Assembly: GCA_002327885.1 (NCBI GenBank)
Contig: DCUS01000148.1
Span: 1 to 6,870 of the forward strand
Direction of reading: 5' to 3'
Source: Syntrophaceae bacterium UBA2208
GTDB taxonomy: Bacteria; Desulfobacterota; BSN033; UBA1163
DNA length: 6,870 bases
Shown: positions 1 through 4,768 of the stretch, piece after piece
How the letters are laid out: every line of letters starts with the position of its first letter
Position numbering within the stretch: position 1 is the first letter of the stretch
Notes under the pieces: generated by a model
Seen by the model: the letters and a program-made list of their open reading frames with translations, nothing else
Database searches by the model: none
Told to the model about the DNA's origin: nothing
Translations under genes and position numbers: made by a program

Positions 1-2
1 CA

Positions 3-323
3 AAGTCCAGAGGAGTAAATGAACAAAAAGCCTTGAAAATGGCAGACGGAAAAATCTTTATCGGGAAACAGGCTGTCAGGGCTGGACTCGTTGATGGTGT
101 TTCTACCTTTTCTCAGGTTGTAGAGAAGTTGGAACGGGGTGAAGTGGTGGAGAGAGAAAACCATGCGCTCGATTTCATAAAATCACGAGAGGATAAAGAG
201 ACCAAAAAGAAAAGACTGATCGAGGAGTATCAGAAAGCGAATCCCGATGTTTCTTTGAAAGAGGCAACGTTAGCAGTGGCAAAGGCCAACCCAAAACTGT
301 TTCGATGGGGGTCATCAATCTAA
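3..323 (+). CDS. S49-family (SppA-like) phage protease, C-terminal part (5' end outside window)
   Basis: The reading frame is open from the window edge, so this is the 3' end of a longer gene; the TTG at 33 and ATG at 39 are internal. The stretch ADGKIFIGKQAVRAGLVDG is the characteristic end of the S49 serine-protease domain, in which the last helix follows a G-R/K-x-F-x-G-x-Q-A-x-x-x-GLVD signature. The catalytic Ser and Lys lie upstream and cannot be seen here. The tail YQKANPDVSLKEATLAVAKA followed by NPKLF resembles tails of phage head-maturation proteases such as the Mu I type, where the protease is made with a scaffold-like C-terminal extension. In phages this enzyme trims scaffold and head proteins in the procapsid. 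The bS21-like gene starts 10 bp after its TAA stop, so they are probably in one operon. Family assignment is fairly sure; the head-protease role is inferred. Confidence 0.8.
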   Translation, partial: KSRGVNEQKALKMADGKIFIGKQAVRAGLVDGVSTFSQVVEKLERGEVVERENHALDFIKSREDKETKKKRLIEEYQKANPDVSLKEATLAVAKANPKLFRWGSSI

Positions 324-333
324 TAAAGGGTCA

Positions 334-537
334 ATGATGGTGGAGGTCCGGGTCAAAGGTGGGGATTTAGAGAGAGCTCTTTATCTCTTTAAGAAGAAAA
401 TTGGGAAAGAGGGTATCTTCCGCGAATTGAAAGAGAGGGGGTTGCCGAAACGTTCCGAGAGGAAGCGTAAAAAGCAGTGGATTGCGGCAAAGAGAAAGGA
501 AAGAGCTAAATCACGTTTGGGGAGGCGAGAAAGATGA
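334..537 (+). CDS. rpsU: Small-subunit ribosomal protein bS21 homologue carried by the mobile element
   Basis: The protein has 67 residues (66 if started at the second ATG, 337). It shows the bS21 pattern: an N-terminal strand VEVRVKGGDLERALYLFKKK, then GIFRELKER, then a very basic tail with SERKRKKQWIAAKRKERAKS. Cellular bS21 is about 55-75 residues and sits near the anti-Shine-Dalgarno region of 16S rRNA on the 30S platform, where it assists initiation. Most cellular copies carry a Y-Y-E-K-P-like segment after the central helix; here it is replaced by GLPKRS. The purine run AAAGGG at 325-330 is the likely SD and is better spaced for ATG 337, which also gives the usual MVEV start. The neighbours are a phage protease and small hypothetical genes, not the rpsU-dnaG-rpoD context of a host copy. 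Phage-borne bS21 is known and is thought to alter host ribosomes. The fold assignment is strong. Confidence 0.88.
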   Translation: MMVEVRVKGGDLERALYLFKKKIGKEGIFRELKERGLPKRSERKRKKQWIAAKRKERAKSRLGRRER

Positions 538-893
538 AAGGGGTTTTGGATTTGCTTTGCTTTTGGAGGAGAAAGAGAAGAAAAATACAGATTTCGATCC
601 AACCTCCGAGAGTGCGGAAAGTTCTTTCTTATGGGATCGAACCGGAGAATTCGGAAGAAAATGAAATCAAGTATTGCCCCTCCATGAATAGACCAAAGAT
701 CGCGTCAGAAGATTGCTCCTCGATCCAGATGGGGGACGAAATCGAACATAAGGAAACGGAGACAGAGGGGATCGAAAAGACCATTGGGAGAATCAGGGAG
801 AAATTTATTGATAAGATTCCCCGGGAAGACAGAAATGAATTTGACCCTGGAAGAGAAGACAGGGAGGAGATGGATTTGCGGGCTTGTCGTTAA
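534..893 (+). CDS. Hypothetical protein coupled to the bS21 gene
   Basis: This 119-residue protein is not one I recognise. Its ATG overlaps the TGA of the bS21 gene in an ATGA junction, and GGAGG at 521-525 lies 8 nt upstream, so translational coupling to bS21 is likely. Residues 1-19 are short and partly hydrophobic, running into a basic patch (WRRKRRK). The rest is highly charged and of low complexity, rich in Glu, Arg, Lys and Asp, with a possible helix around EKTIGRIREKFIDKI (about residues 80-94). There are three isolated cysteines but no CxxC pair, and no clear signal peptide, membrane segment or catalytic motif. Reality of the gene rests on the SD, the coupling and the uninterrupted frame; the composition is otherwise uninformative. 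A disordered nucleic-acid-binding or ribosome-associated role is only a guess from its partner. Confidence 0.6.
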   Translation: MKGVLDLLCFWRRKRRKIQISIQPPRVRKVLSYGIEPENSEENEIKYCPSMNRPKIASEDCSSIQMGDEIEHKETETEGIEKTIGRIREKFIDKIPREDRNEFDPGREDREEMDLRACR

Positions 894-963
894 TCCTGAG
901 AGGATTCAGGGCGTGATTTGGAGAAAGGAGAGATTGAACTCATTGGGTTATCGGAGGGTTTAA

Positions 964-1221
964 ATGGGCGAAGAAAGTAGATTGGAAATTCCCTTCATGC
1001 TCAAGTTGACCGAGGTCTCACAGATTTTAAAGGTCACGATGGGGGAGTTAAGAGCTTTGATCCGTTCAAAGGAGATTGAAATATTGAGGGATCCCTATGG
1101 CCCCAGAATACAGACGCAATCAATCATCGAATTTTTAGGAAGGACTGAGTTTAAGAAGCGATGGCCTCAAAAATTGGGAGAGGTCAGGTTTGAAGAAGAG
1201 AGGAAGGAGAAAAGACGGTAG
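964..1221 (+). CDS. Small helix-turn-helix DNA-binding protein (excisionase/MerR-like)
   Basis: This 85-residue protein has a winged-HTH of the excisionase/MerR N-terminal type (HTH_17-like) at about residues 12-58: a start strand FMLKLTEVSQ, the helix pair SQILKVTMGELRALIRSKEI, then the wing-like ILRDPYGPRIQTQSIIEFLG. The recognisable order is 'sets up an alternative by choosing a column' TEVSQIL, then G-x-L-R-x-L-I-R, then a strand and a helix that closes on F-L. The C-terminal third is basic. GGAGG at 953-957 lies 6 nt before the ATG and the ATG immediately follows a TAA. A second HTH protein of the same type lies at 1374-1580. Proteins like this act as excisionases bending DNA at attP/attR, or as phage repressors/activators; the operator-like repeats at 1594-1641 are plausible targets. 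HTH call is firm, the role is inferred. Confidence 0.75.
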   Translation: MGEESRLEIPFMLKLTEVSQILKVTMGELRALIRSKEIEILRDPYGPRIQTQSIIEFLGRTEFKKRWPQKLGEVRFEEERKEKRR

Positions 1222-1222
1222 T

Positions 1223-1519
1223 ATGGTTTTGAGGAGGGAACCAAAAGCGATCTGTTCGGTTTGTGGACGACTGGTCTATGAAAATGTGAACCCGGAGAAA
1301 ATCATAATTTGTGGTTTTTGCATTCAAAGGAGATTGGCACGATTCAATCAAAAAGAAAAGGAGAAGACCGGGAATGTCGGAAATGGTTTTAAAAGGAATG
1401 ATCACGGAACCGGAGTTATTGAAGCTTATGAACCTGAAACCAACCGAGCTCAAATATTTGAGGGCAGAAAAGGGAATGCCTTACGTCTTACTCGCCAAGG
1501 GGAAAAGGGTGTATCTTGA
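1223..1519 (+). CDS. Small zinc-ribbon protein, C-terminal half overlapping the next gene
   Basis: The 98-residue product from ATG 1223 has two CxxC knuckles: C11-x2-C14 and C30-x2-C33, separated by 15 residues, followed by a basic helix (CIQRRLARFNQKEKEK). This is a treble-clef or zinc-ribbon arrangement that would bind one Zn2+ and contact nucleic acid or protein. The ATG is 1 nt after the stop of the upstream HTH gene; AAGGAG at 1204-1209 is a somewhat distant SD. A TTG at 1190 would add 11 residues and overlap that gene. From 1374 onward the frame shares its DNA with the next HTH gene for 146 nt, and the residues there (from about 51) look unlike any domain. Either the overlap is genuine or the original stop was lost and the tail is an accidental read-through. 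The N-terminal zinc-ribbon half is the part to trust. Confidence 0.55.
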   Translation: MVLRREPKAICSVCGRLVYENVNPEKIIICGFCIQRRLARFNQKEKEKTGNVGNGFKRNDHGTGVIEAYEPETNRAQIFEGRKGNALRLTRQGEKGVS

Positions 1520-1580
1520 AGAGGACCTTATGGCGTGGTTTCGGAAAAATCGTGTTGAAGGTCCGGGAGGCAACGAATGA
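1374..1580 (+). CDS. Small helix-turn-helix DNA-binding protein (excisionase-like)
   Basis: From ATG 1374 the product has 68 residues and is almost entirely one HTH_17-type domain: a first strand VLKGMITEPEL, helices LLKLMNLKPTELKYLRAEK, the wing PYVLLAKGKRVYLEEDL, and a closing helix LMAWFRKNR. The R-V-Y-L-E-E-D-L-x-x-W motif is typical of excisionase-family DNA-binding proteins. AAGGAG at 1358-1363 lies 10 nt upstream, a little long but usable. The frame continues upstream to an ATG at 1311, but that extension would be encoded inside the zinc-ribbon gene in another frame and adds nothing conserved, so the short start is preferred. It is the second such protein in 600 bp and stands directly before the operator-like patch, suggesting an autoregulated lysogeny/excision switch. 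Excisionase versus transcription regulator cannot be settled from the sequence. Confidence 0.75.
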   Translation: MSEMVLKGMITEPELLKLMNLKPTELKYLRAEKGMPYVLLAKGKRVYLEEDLMAWFRKNRVEGPGGNE

Positions 1581-1593
1581 CCCCTCTAAACTG

Positions 1594-1641
1594 TCGTTAT
1601 TTGACGATAGAAGGCGGTTCACTTTCGTTATTTAACGGTAG
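1594..1641. promoter_or_regulatory. Pair of 17-bp direct repeats with inner palindrome (operator-like)
   Basis: TCGTTATTTGACGATAG (1594-1610) and TCGTTATTTAACGGTAG (1625-1641) match at 15 of 17 positions and start 31 bp apart, close to three helical turns, so a protein would meet both on one DNA face. The second copy contains CGTTA-TT-TAACG, an exact inverted repeat; the first has one mismatch in it. Such paired dyads are typical of regulator operators or excisionase arms. They lie 14 bp after the second HTH gene, in the only larger gap on the left side, so one of the two HTH proteins is the natural candidate ligand. No good -35/-10 pair is visible beside them. Confidence 0.5.
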
Positions 1642-1695
1642 ATTAGGGTCTATCTCGTGGTGAGGGGTTAGGTAAGGGGGTATTTAATAATGGCC

Positions 1696-1725
1696 TTAAA
1701 AGGGGTTTAAAAGGTCTTTAAAAGG
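1696..1725 (+). repeat. Three TTAAAAGG repeats with exact 11-bp period
   Basis: TTAAAAGG occurs at 1696-1703, 1707-1714 and 1718-1725, each separated by three bases, giving a strict 11-bp period. The array ends 24 bp before the ATG of the 1750 gene. It is flanked by an 8-bp inverted repeat, TCTATCTC (1649-1656) and GAGATAGA (1732-1739). The phase of about one helical turn suits cooperative binding by a small DNA-binding protein; bending of a TA-rich tract is also possible. It could be a transcriptional control site or a short iteron set. Confidence 0.5.
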
Positions 1726-1749
1726 ATTTTTGAGATAGAGGGGGATAAG

Positions 1750-2046
1750 ATGGCAAGTATACCGGAAATAGCGTTACTTGTTGCCGTGATCGAAAGGGCT
1801 TTACGGGACGTCGTTGGAGATGGTGTTCTTGAACAAGAGAAAGAAAAAGTTGGAGGGGAAGCGTTGAGGTGGTTCTTTAACGACAGCAAAGAACCCTTTT
1901 CTTTCGAATGGGTCTGCGAGCAACTCGACTGGTCAGCCGATGCGATCAGGGCATGGATAAGAGCATGGATAAGAAAGGAGGAGATCAAACTTTCGGGCAT
2001 TGGAGAAAGGGAAGCCTGTGGGGAATGTCAGAGGGTTTTCTTTTGA
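1750..2046 (+). CDS. Small phage-type protein of unknown function with HTH-like C-terminal region
   Basis: This 98-residue protein follows a purine-rich SD (GAGGGGG, 1738-1744) by 5 nt. Its plan is an N-terminal helix LLVAVIERALRDVVGD (about 9-24), a central ALRWFFNDSKEPFSFEWVCE (38-57), and QLDWSADAIRAWIR (58-71). I associate the order helix, A-x-x-W-F, F-x-x-V-C-x-x-L, then D-A-I/V-R with a widespread family of uncharacterised small phage proteins, often read as a DNA-binding HTH; I cannot give a name. Residues 68-75 are AWIRAWIR, produced by a perfect 12-bp tandem duplication in the gene, so the family form is probably four residues shorter. The tail has CGEC (90-93), a lone CxxC. It is preceded by the phased repeats at 1696-1725, suggesting regulation there, and is the last forward gene before the reverse-strand operon. 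Gene call is good, role unknown. Confidence 0.65.
   Translation: MASIPEIALLVAVIERALRDVVGDGVLEQEKEKVGGEALRWFFNDSKEPFSFEWVCEQLDWSADAIRAWIRAWIRKEEIKLSGIGEREACGECQRVFF
1951..1974 (+). repeat. Perfect 12-bp tandem duplication inside the 1750 gene
   Basis: GCATGGATAAGA is present twice back to back (1951-1962 and 1963-1974). It keeps the frame and doubles the residues AWIR in the last part of the predicted HTH-like segment. The lack of any divergence between copies suggests a recent slippage event. Confidence 0.9.
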
Positions 2047-2350
2047 GGGAATTTAGTGTTTCTCTTCCTACAAAAAACGTTCGTTCTTTGACAACTGAAT
2101 ATCGATTTTCTTTTTTGGGGGTAAAACCTACCAGAATCAGAATAAGCATACGTTAAGGATTGGTGATTTACGTTGGAAAGAGAGCGAATGGGGGGTCTCG
2201 ATCACCGATGCACAAGGTGTCAGTCCTTGACATCTTTGCGAATGTGCTTGTCATCGCCTTCTATTCCATTTTCATGTTCGCACGAATGCCTTTGAATTAT
2301 TTCCACCGTTCATTTGTGGCTGTGCCAGGATTGGCGAAAGCCATGAGTGT
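2047..2350. other. Gene-free boundary between phage genes and the reverse-strand operon
   Basis: I find no convincing gene here on either strand. Forward frames that cross it run antisense into the deoxyribosyltransferase gene and have no SD. A TTGACA at 2088-2093 looks like a -35 box, but no -10 box follows at 16-18 bp. The T-rich run at 2105-2116 has no preceding stem, so it is not a clear terminator. Small inverted repeats (GGTGAT 2162-2167 with ATCACC 2201-2206; TGTCA/TGACA around 2219-2233) are within chance. This stretch should contain the junction between phage backbone and cargo and the 3' end of the cargo transcript, but I see no flanking direct repeat or insertion-sequence end. Confidence 0.4.
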
Positions 2351-2854
2351 TTATACTTTCCGAGGAGTCCGCTTCGAGAAATGCTCAAACCAGTTTGAGA
2401 GGTCGTCGAGGCACTTTATCCACACATCAACACAGCCAGAGACGATCGGATTGTGACCCCAAGGTAACGTAACCCGAACATCACTCTTGTAGCCGATGAT
2501 GACTTTTCCAAGGGCTTTTGCATAACCCATTTCAATGCAGACACCCTCATCAAGTGCCCGCCCGTCCAGAACTGCGACGACCACGTCGGATCTGCGAATT
2601 GCCTCAATGTCCTGCGTGTATACACACCTACACACTTTCTCCGCAACCTTAAACTCCTCCCGAGTCACTGACTCGACGAGCATTCCATCACGTTGGGGAA
2701 GATATACGGCGCAAGAGGACTCAATGGCCGAACAAACCTCTTCATTGAATTGCCGCTCTGCGGGACTGAACAACGGAGCGGCAATATAGATTTTAGCTTG
2801 TTTACGTTGTCTTTGATTCACAGACATCTTGGAACTCAATTTCACGGTATTCAT
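2351..2854 (-). CDS. Nucleoside 2-deoxyribosyltransferase-like protein
   Basis: The 167-residue product is a nucleoside 2-deoxyribosyltransferase (NDT, PF05014-like). Visible motifs are the first strand and loop KIYIAAPLFSPAERQFNEE (21-39), a DIEAIRRSDVVVAVLDG segment (82-98), and LDEGVCIEMGYAKALGK (101-117), the G-x-x-x-E-x-G-x-A-x-x-x-G-K signature with E108 as the expected nucleophile. NDTs cleave the N-glycosidic bond of deoxynucleosides through a deoxyribosyl-enzyme intermediate and transfer or hydrolyse it; members also act on nucleotides. The family is commonly 140-170 residues, so it looks complete. GGAGGT (plus strand 2866-2871) stands 11 nt before ATG 2854, which supports that start over ATG 2827. 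Its first 53 nt overlap the end of the SIR2-kinase gene, so the two are co-transcribed and probably coupled. The family is clear; substrate and a defence role are inferred from the partner. Confidence 0.85.
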   Translation of the reverse strand: MNTVKLSSKMSVNQRQRKQAKIYIAAPLFSPAERQFNEEVCSAIESSCAVYLPQRDGMLVESVTREEFKVAEKVCRCVYTQDIEAIRRSDVVVAVLDGRALDEGVCIEMGYAKALGKVIIGYKSDVRVTLPWGHNPIVSGCVDVWIKCLDDLSNWFEHFSKRTPRKV

Positions 2855-4409
2855 CGAATAAGACTACCTCCAGTATCCGCTTTACAACTTGAGCCACAGT
2901 CATGTTTGTCGTGTCGATTATTGTTGCTTGCGGATAATCCTTCCAGAAGTTGGAGATCGTAGTATGATGGGACAATAGCTGAGGGTTGGTATATTGTTTG
3001 TCGCGTAACGCTAAACGGGTCCTCAGGATGACAACATTACACATAAGAATAATTAAGTGACCAGGCGCAATCTTCTTAATCGCACTGCTTGTAGGTACCA
3101 TCCATTCAATCAGCTCCAAAGCTCGACTACGGACTGCACCTTCGCCCTCGACGAAGTAAAGGGGGTCAACAGGACTTCTATCAATCAGCGCAATCCCCTG
3201 TACTACACGACTGACACGACGATTCTTCTTCCGGAATTGCTGATTGATCCATGTGTCAACTTCATGTCTCTCCTCCGGCGACAATCCTTCGTGCGGTTTA
3301 TGAAGCAGGGGATGTTTCCTATCAACCCACTCTTCAAAGCAATCGAGACAACGAATCTGCTCGACTGTCGTTGTCTTACCTGCGCCTACCGGGCCGGTTA
3401 CGTAATATCGATAATCGGTGTTTACACCCTGAGGCTCTTTGTCGCATTCACCGTCGAACGGTTCTTGCTTCGCAACAATCAATCGGGACAAATCTCTAAT
3501 CTCTTCCGTGGTTAGAAATAATGTTACCAGATTATAAACGGAAAAATTCGCTTGACGTATTGCCAACTGCTCTTCAACCGGCGGTTTGTGATCACGGCAC
3601 CAGTGGATATGATAGTGGAAATGCCCCGGATTGTTCCTTGCGGCTATTCGTAAAATGTGCTTCAACGTGGCATCGCTTAGTGAAAGCCCAAGAAAAATTA
3701 TGGTATGCTTCGAGAAATGATTCAATAGACAGGAGTAATGGCCGGTTCCGACGTCTATAAGCTGATCAGCAAATTCCTGTTCCATGAAAATTATTTGCTC
3801 GCTAAGGCCATCCGTGGTGCTATATGGCAAAAAGCCGTTTGGATGGTAAATTACCCCTTCTTGTCGGCGAAATTGAGTTGATGGCTGCCAGACGACTTCG
3901 AACCCTCTGTCATCCGATTCTCTAATTGCATCAGCATAGTAGGAATAGAGCATTCGCTCGACACTATCATCGAAGTTATAGTTGACGGTCATTGTCGACT
4001 GTTTGATCAGCGGGATGAGATCCCACAAGTACGGGTGCTGTCGTAACTGCTCCGCCTTAACCTGGGCTCCACGATAGAGGCATTCGTGGACGATGCGCAA
4101 CCAACCGACCGCTGCCTGCCGGTTATCAACTACTTCGTCTCCAGTCATACGATCGCTGTCTGCAAGATTTTGCTTATACTTATGGAATAGGAACTGCGAT
4201 TGAGACGTGAGACTCTCCGACACGTTTAGTAGACCCTCTCCTTTGATCTCCGAATGCTGGGCGATTCGCCTGATGAGTTTGGGCCAACTTGGAAATGAGA
4301 AATCTGAACTAATACCAGCCCCAAGACATAGGCCAAGCATCTTGTCTCGATGGAGTCGCTGACGAATATGAACGAGTAGTCTGATATTATCTGAGAGAAA
4401 GGAACCCAT
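2802..4409 (-). CDS. SIR2-like NADase domain fused to P-loop nucleotide-kinase-like domain
   Basis: ATG 4409 gives 535 residues; TTG 4421 would add four (numbers below use that 539-residue form). Residues about 25-310 are SIR2-like: GAGIS (34-38), TVNYNFDD (145-152, the T-x-N-x-D region), YHPNG (192-196) and IIFLGLSLSDATLKHIL (241-257), matching the SIR2_2 group of defence NADases. Residues about 336-525 form a separate kinase-like domain: Walker A GPVGAGKTT (343-351), IDRSPVDPLYF (413-423, like the D/E-R-S/H motif of deoxynucleoside kinases), an Arg-rich LID-like LRTRLALRDK (466-475) and a final IIDTTNMTVAQVVKRI (501-516). No membrane segment is seen. No SD precedes either start, unlike neighbouring genes, suggesting low or controlled translation. 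The gene overlaps the NDT gene downstream. By family, SIR2 domains deplete NAD+ during infection; the kinase domain may sense or phosphorylate nucleosides. Domains are secure, system function is inferred. Confidence 0.85.
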   Translation of the reverse strand: MGSFLSDNIRLLVHIRQRLHRDKMLGLCLGAGISSDFSFPSWPKLIRRIAQHSEIKGEGLLNVSESLTSQSQFLFHKYKQNLADSDRMTGDEVVDNRQAAVGWLRIVHECLYRGAQVKAEQLRQHPYLWDLIPLIKQSTMTVNYNFDDSVERMLYSYYADAIRESDDRGFEVVWQPSTQFRRQEGVIYHPNGFLPYSTTDGLSEQIIFMEQEFADQLIDVGTGHYSCLLNHFSKHTIIFLGLSLSDATLKHILRIAARNNPGHFHYHIHWCRDHKPPVEEQLAIRQANFSVYNLVTLFLTTEEIRDLSRLIVAKQEPFDGECDKEPQGVNTDYRYYVTGPVGAGKTTTVEQIRCLDCFEEWVDRKHPLLHKPHEGLSPEERHEVDTWINQQFRKKNRRVSRVVQGIALIDRSPVDPLYFVEGEGAVRSRALELIEWMVPTSSAIKKIAPGHLIILMCNVVILRTRLALRDKQYTNPQLLSHHTTISNFWKDYPQATIIDTTNMTVAQVVKRILEVVLFDEYREIEFQDVCESKTT

Positions 4410-4461
4410 GAGCAGACTCAATGTAATGTAGATGGGTTGTTATCGGATAAGAAAATTTATT

Positions 4462-4503
4462 TATATTTACACCCCTCCCGTGTCGATTACCGTGTAAAAT
4501 ATA
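4462..4503. promoter_or_regulatory. Inverted repeat over the SIR2 operon start point (operator-like)
   Basis: TATATTTACAC at 4462-4472 is the reverse complement of GTGTAAAATATA at 4492-4503 apart from one extra base. The right arm covers the -10 box of the reverse promoter and the left arm lies about 20-30 bp inside the transcript. Its centre-to-centre spacing of about 30 bp suits a dimeric or looping repressor; because the right arm falls at or before the start point, an RNA hairpin is less likely. Confidence 0.4.
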
Positions 4504-4526
4504 CATAATTAACGATATTTGGTCAA
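4498..4526 (-). promoter_or_regulatory. Sigma70-type promoter for the SIR2-kinase/NDT operon
   Basis: On the reverse strand TTGACC (plus 4521-4526) and TATATT (plus 4498-4503) are separated by exactly 17 bp, near-consensus -35 and -10 boxes. Transcription would start near 4491, leaving a leader of about 80 nt before ATG 4409. An inverted repeat, TATATTTACAC (4462-4472) and GTGTAAAATATA (4492-4503), overlaps the -10 box and start point and could be an operator. The spacer contains CGTTAATTA on the reverse strand, reminiscent of the CGTTATTTA operator repeats at 1594-1641. Confidence 0.6.
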
Positions 4527-4590
4527 GCAATACTTCAGGAAGGAACTTGCGGACAAAGGAATGGGACAAAAAACAAATATCCAATAAGAC

Positions 4591-4619
4591 TTGACAAGGT
4601 TCTTAGTGCATTGTACTTC
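4591..4619 (+). promoter_or_regulatory. Possible forward promoter for the leader and 4773-5250 genes
   Basis: TTGACA at 4591-4596 is a consensus -35 box. At 17 bp follows only TACTTC (4614-4619), a poor -10 box. Support comes from position: a start near 4626 would place the 5' end of the transcript at the first base pair of the long stem beginning at 4627. An activator or another sigma factor might be needed. Tentative. Confidence 0.3.
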
Positions 4620-4701
4620 CTGCAGCGGCACGAGACAGAGCATGGTTTTTCCATATCTGAAAACAAGCCATCCTGATTTCGGGGAGAGAATCAAGCCCTT
4701 A

Positions 4702-4751
4702 AAAGCCATGTTCTCTCGTGCCACCCAAACGATCGGGATGGCTTTATTTTT
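4702..4751 (+). terminator. Terminator-like hairpin within the leader
   Basis: AAAGCCAT (4702-4709) and ATGGCTTT (4738-4745) form a perfect 8-bp stem, with CCC/GGG (4724-4726/4735-4737) able to pair inside the 28-nt loop, followed by A and five T (4747-4751). It ends 21 nt before ATG 4773. It cannot form while the upstream 22-bp stem is intact, so it would be conditional. The loop is large for an intrinsic terminator, which lowers confidence. Confidence 0.4.
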
Positions 4752-4768
4752 GAAGAAAGGAGGTGATT
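4743..4768 (+). repeat. Translation-start repeat, copy A
   Basis: TTGAAGAAAGGAGGTGATT (4750-4768), preceded by TTTAT, is repeated before the integrase as TTGAAGAAAGGAAGTGATT (5294-5312), with one mismatch in 19. Both place their SD 6 nt before an ATG. It supports both start choices and hints at a local duplication or recombination between start regions. Confidence 0.6.

Noticed and set aside
895..910. Hairpin CCTGA/TCAGG as a terminator after the 534-893 gene
   Set aside because: Only a 5-bp stem and no T-run follows.
1594..1725. Short CRISPR array
   Set aside because: Only two 17-bp units plus an 8-bp unit repeated at 11 bp; neither spacer-sized intervals nor cas genes are present.
2088..2116. 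Promoter with TTGACA at 2088-2093
   Set aside because: No -10 box at 16-18 bp; the spacing leads into a run of T, and no gene follows on that strand.
2160..2456. Forward 98-codon frame with a hydrophobic stretch (a small membrane protein?)
   Set aside because: No SD, TTG start, and its second half is antisense to the clear deoxyribosyltransferase gene.
3057..3515. Long forward frame inside the SIR2-kinase region
   Set aside because: Fully antisense to the well-supported SIR2-kinase gene, with no SD or recognisable motif.
4627..4722. MITE or other transposon ends formed by the long inverted repeat
   Set aside because: No target-site duplication next to the arms, and the right arm's exact competition with a terminator-like hairpin before an SD fits RNA control better. 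Kept only as an alternative.
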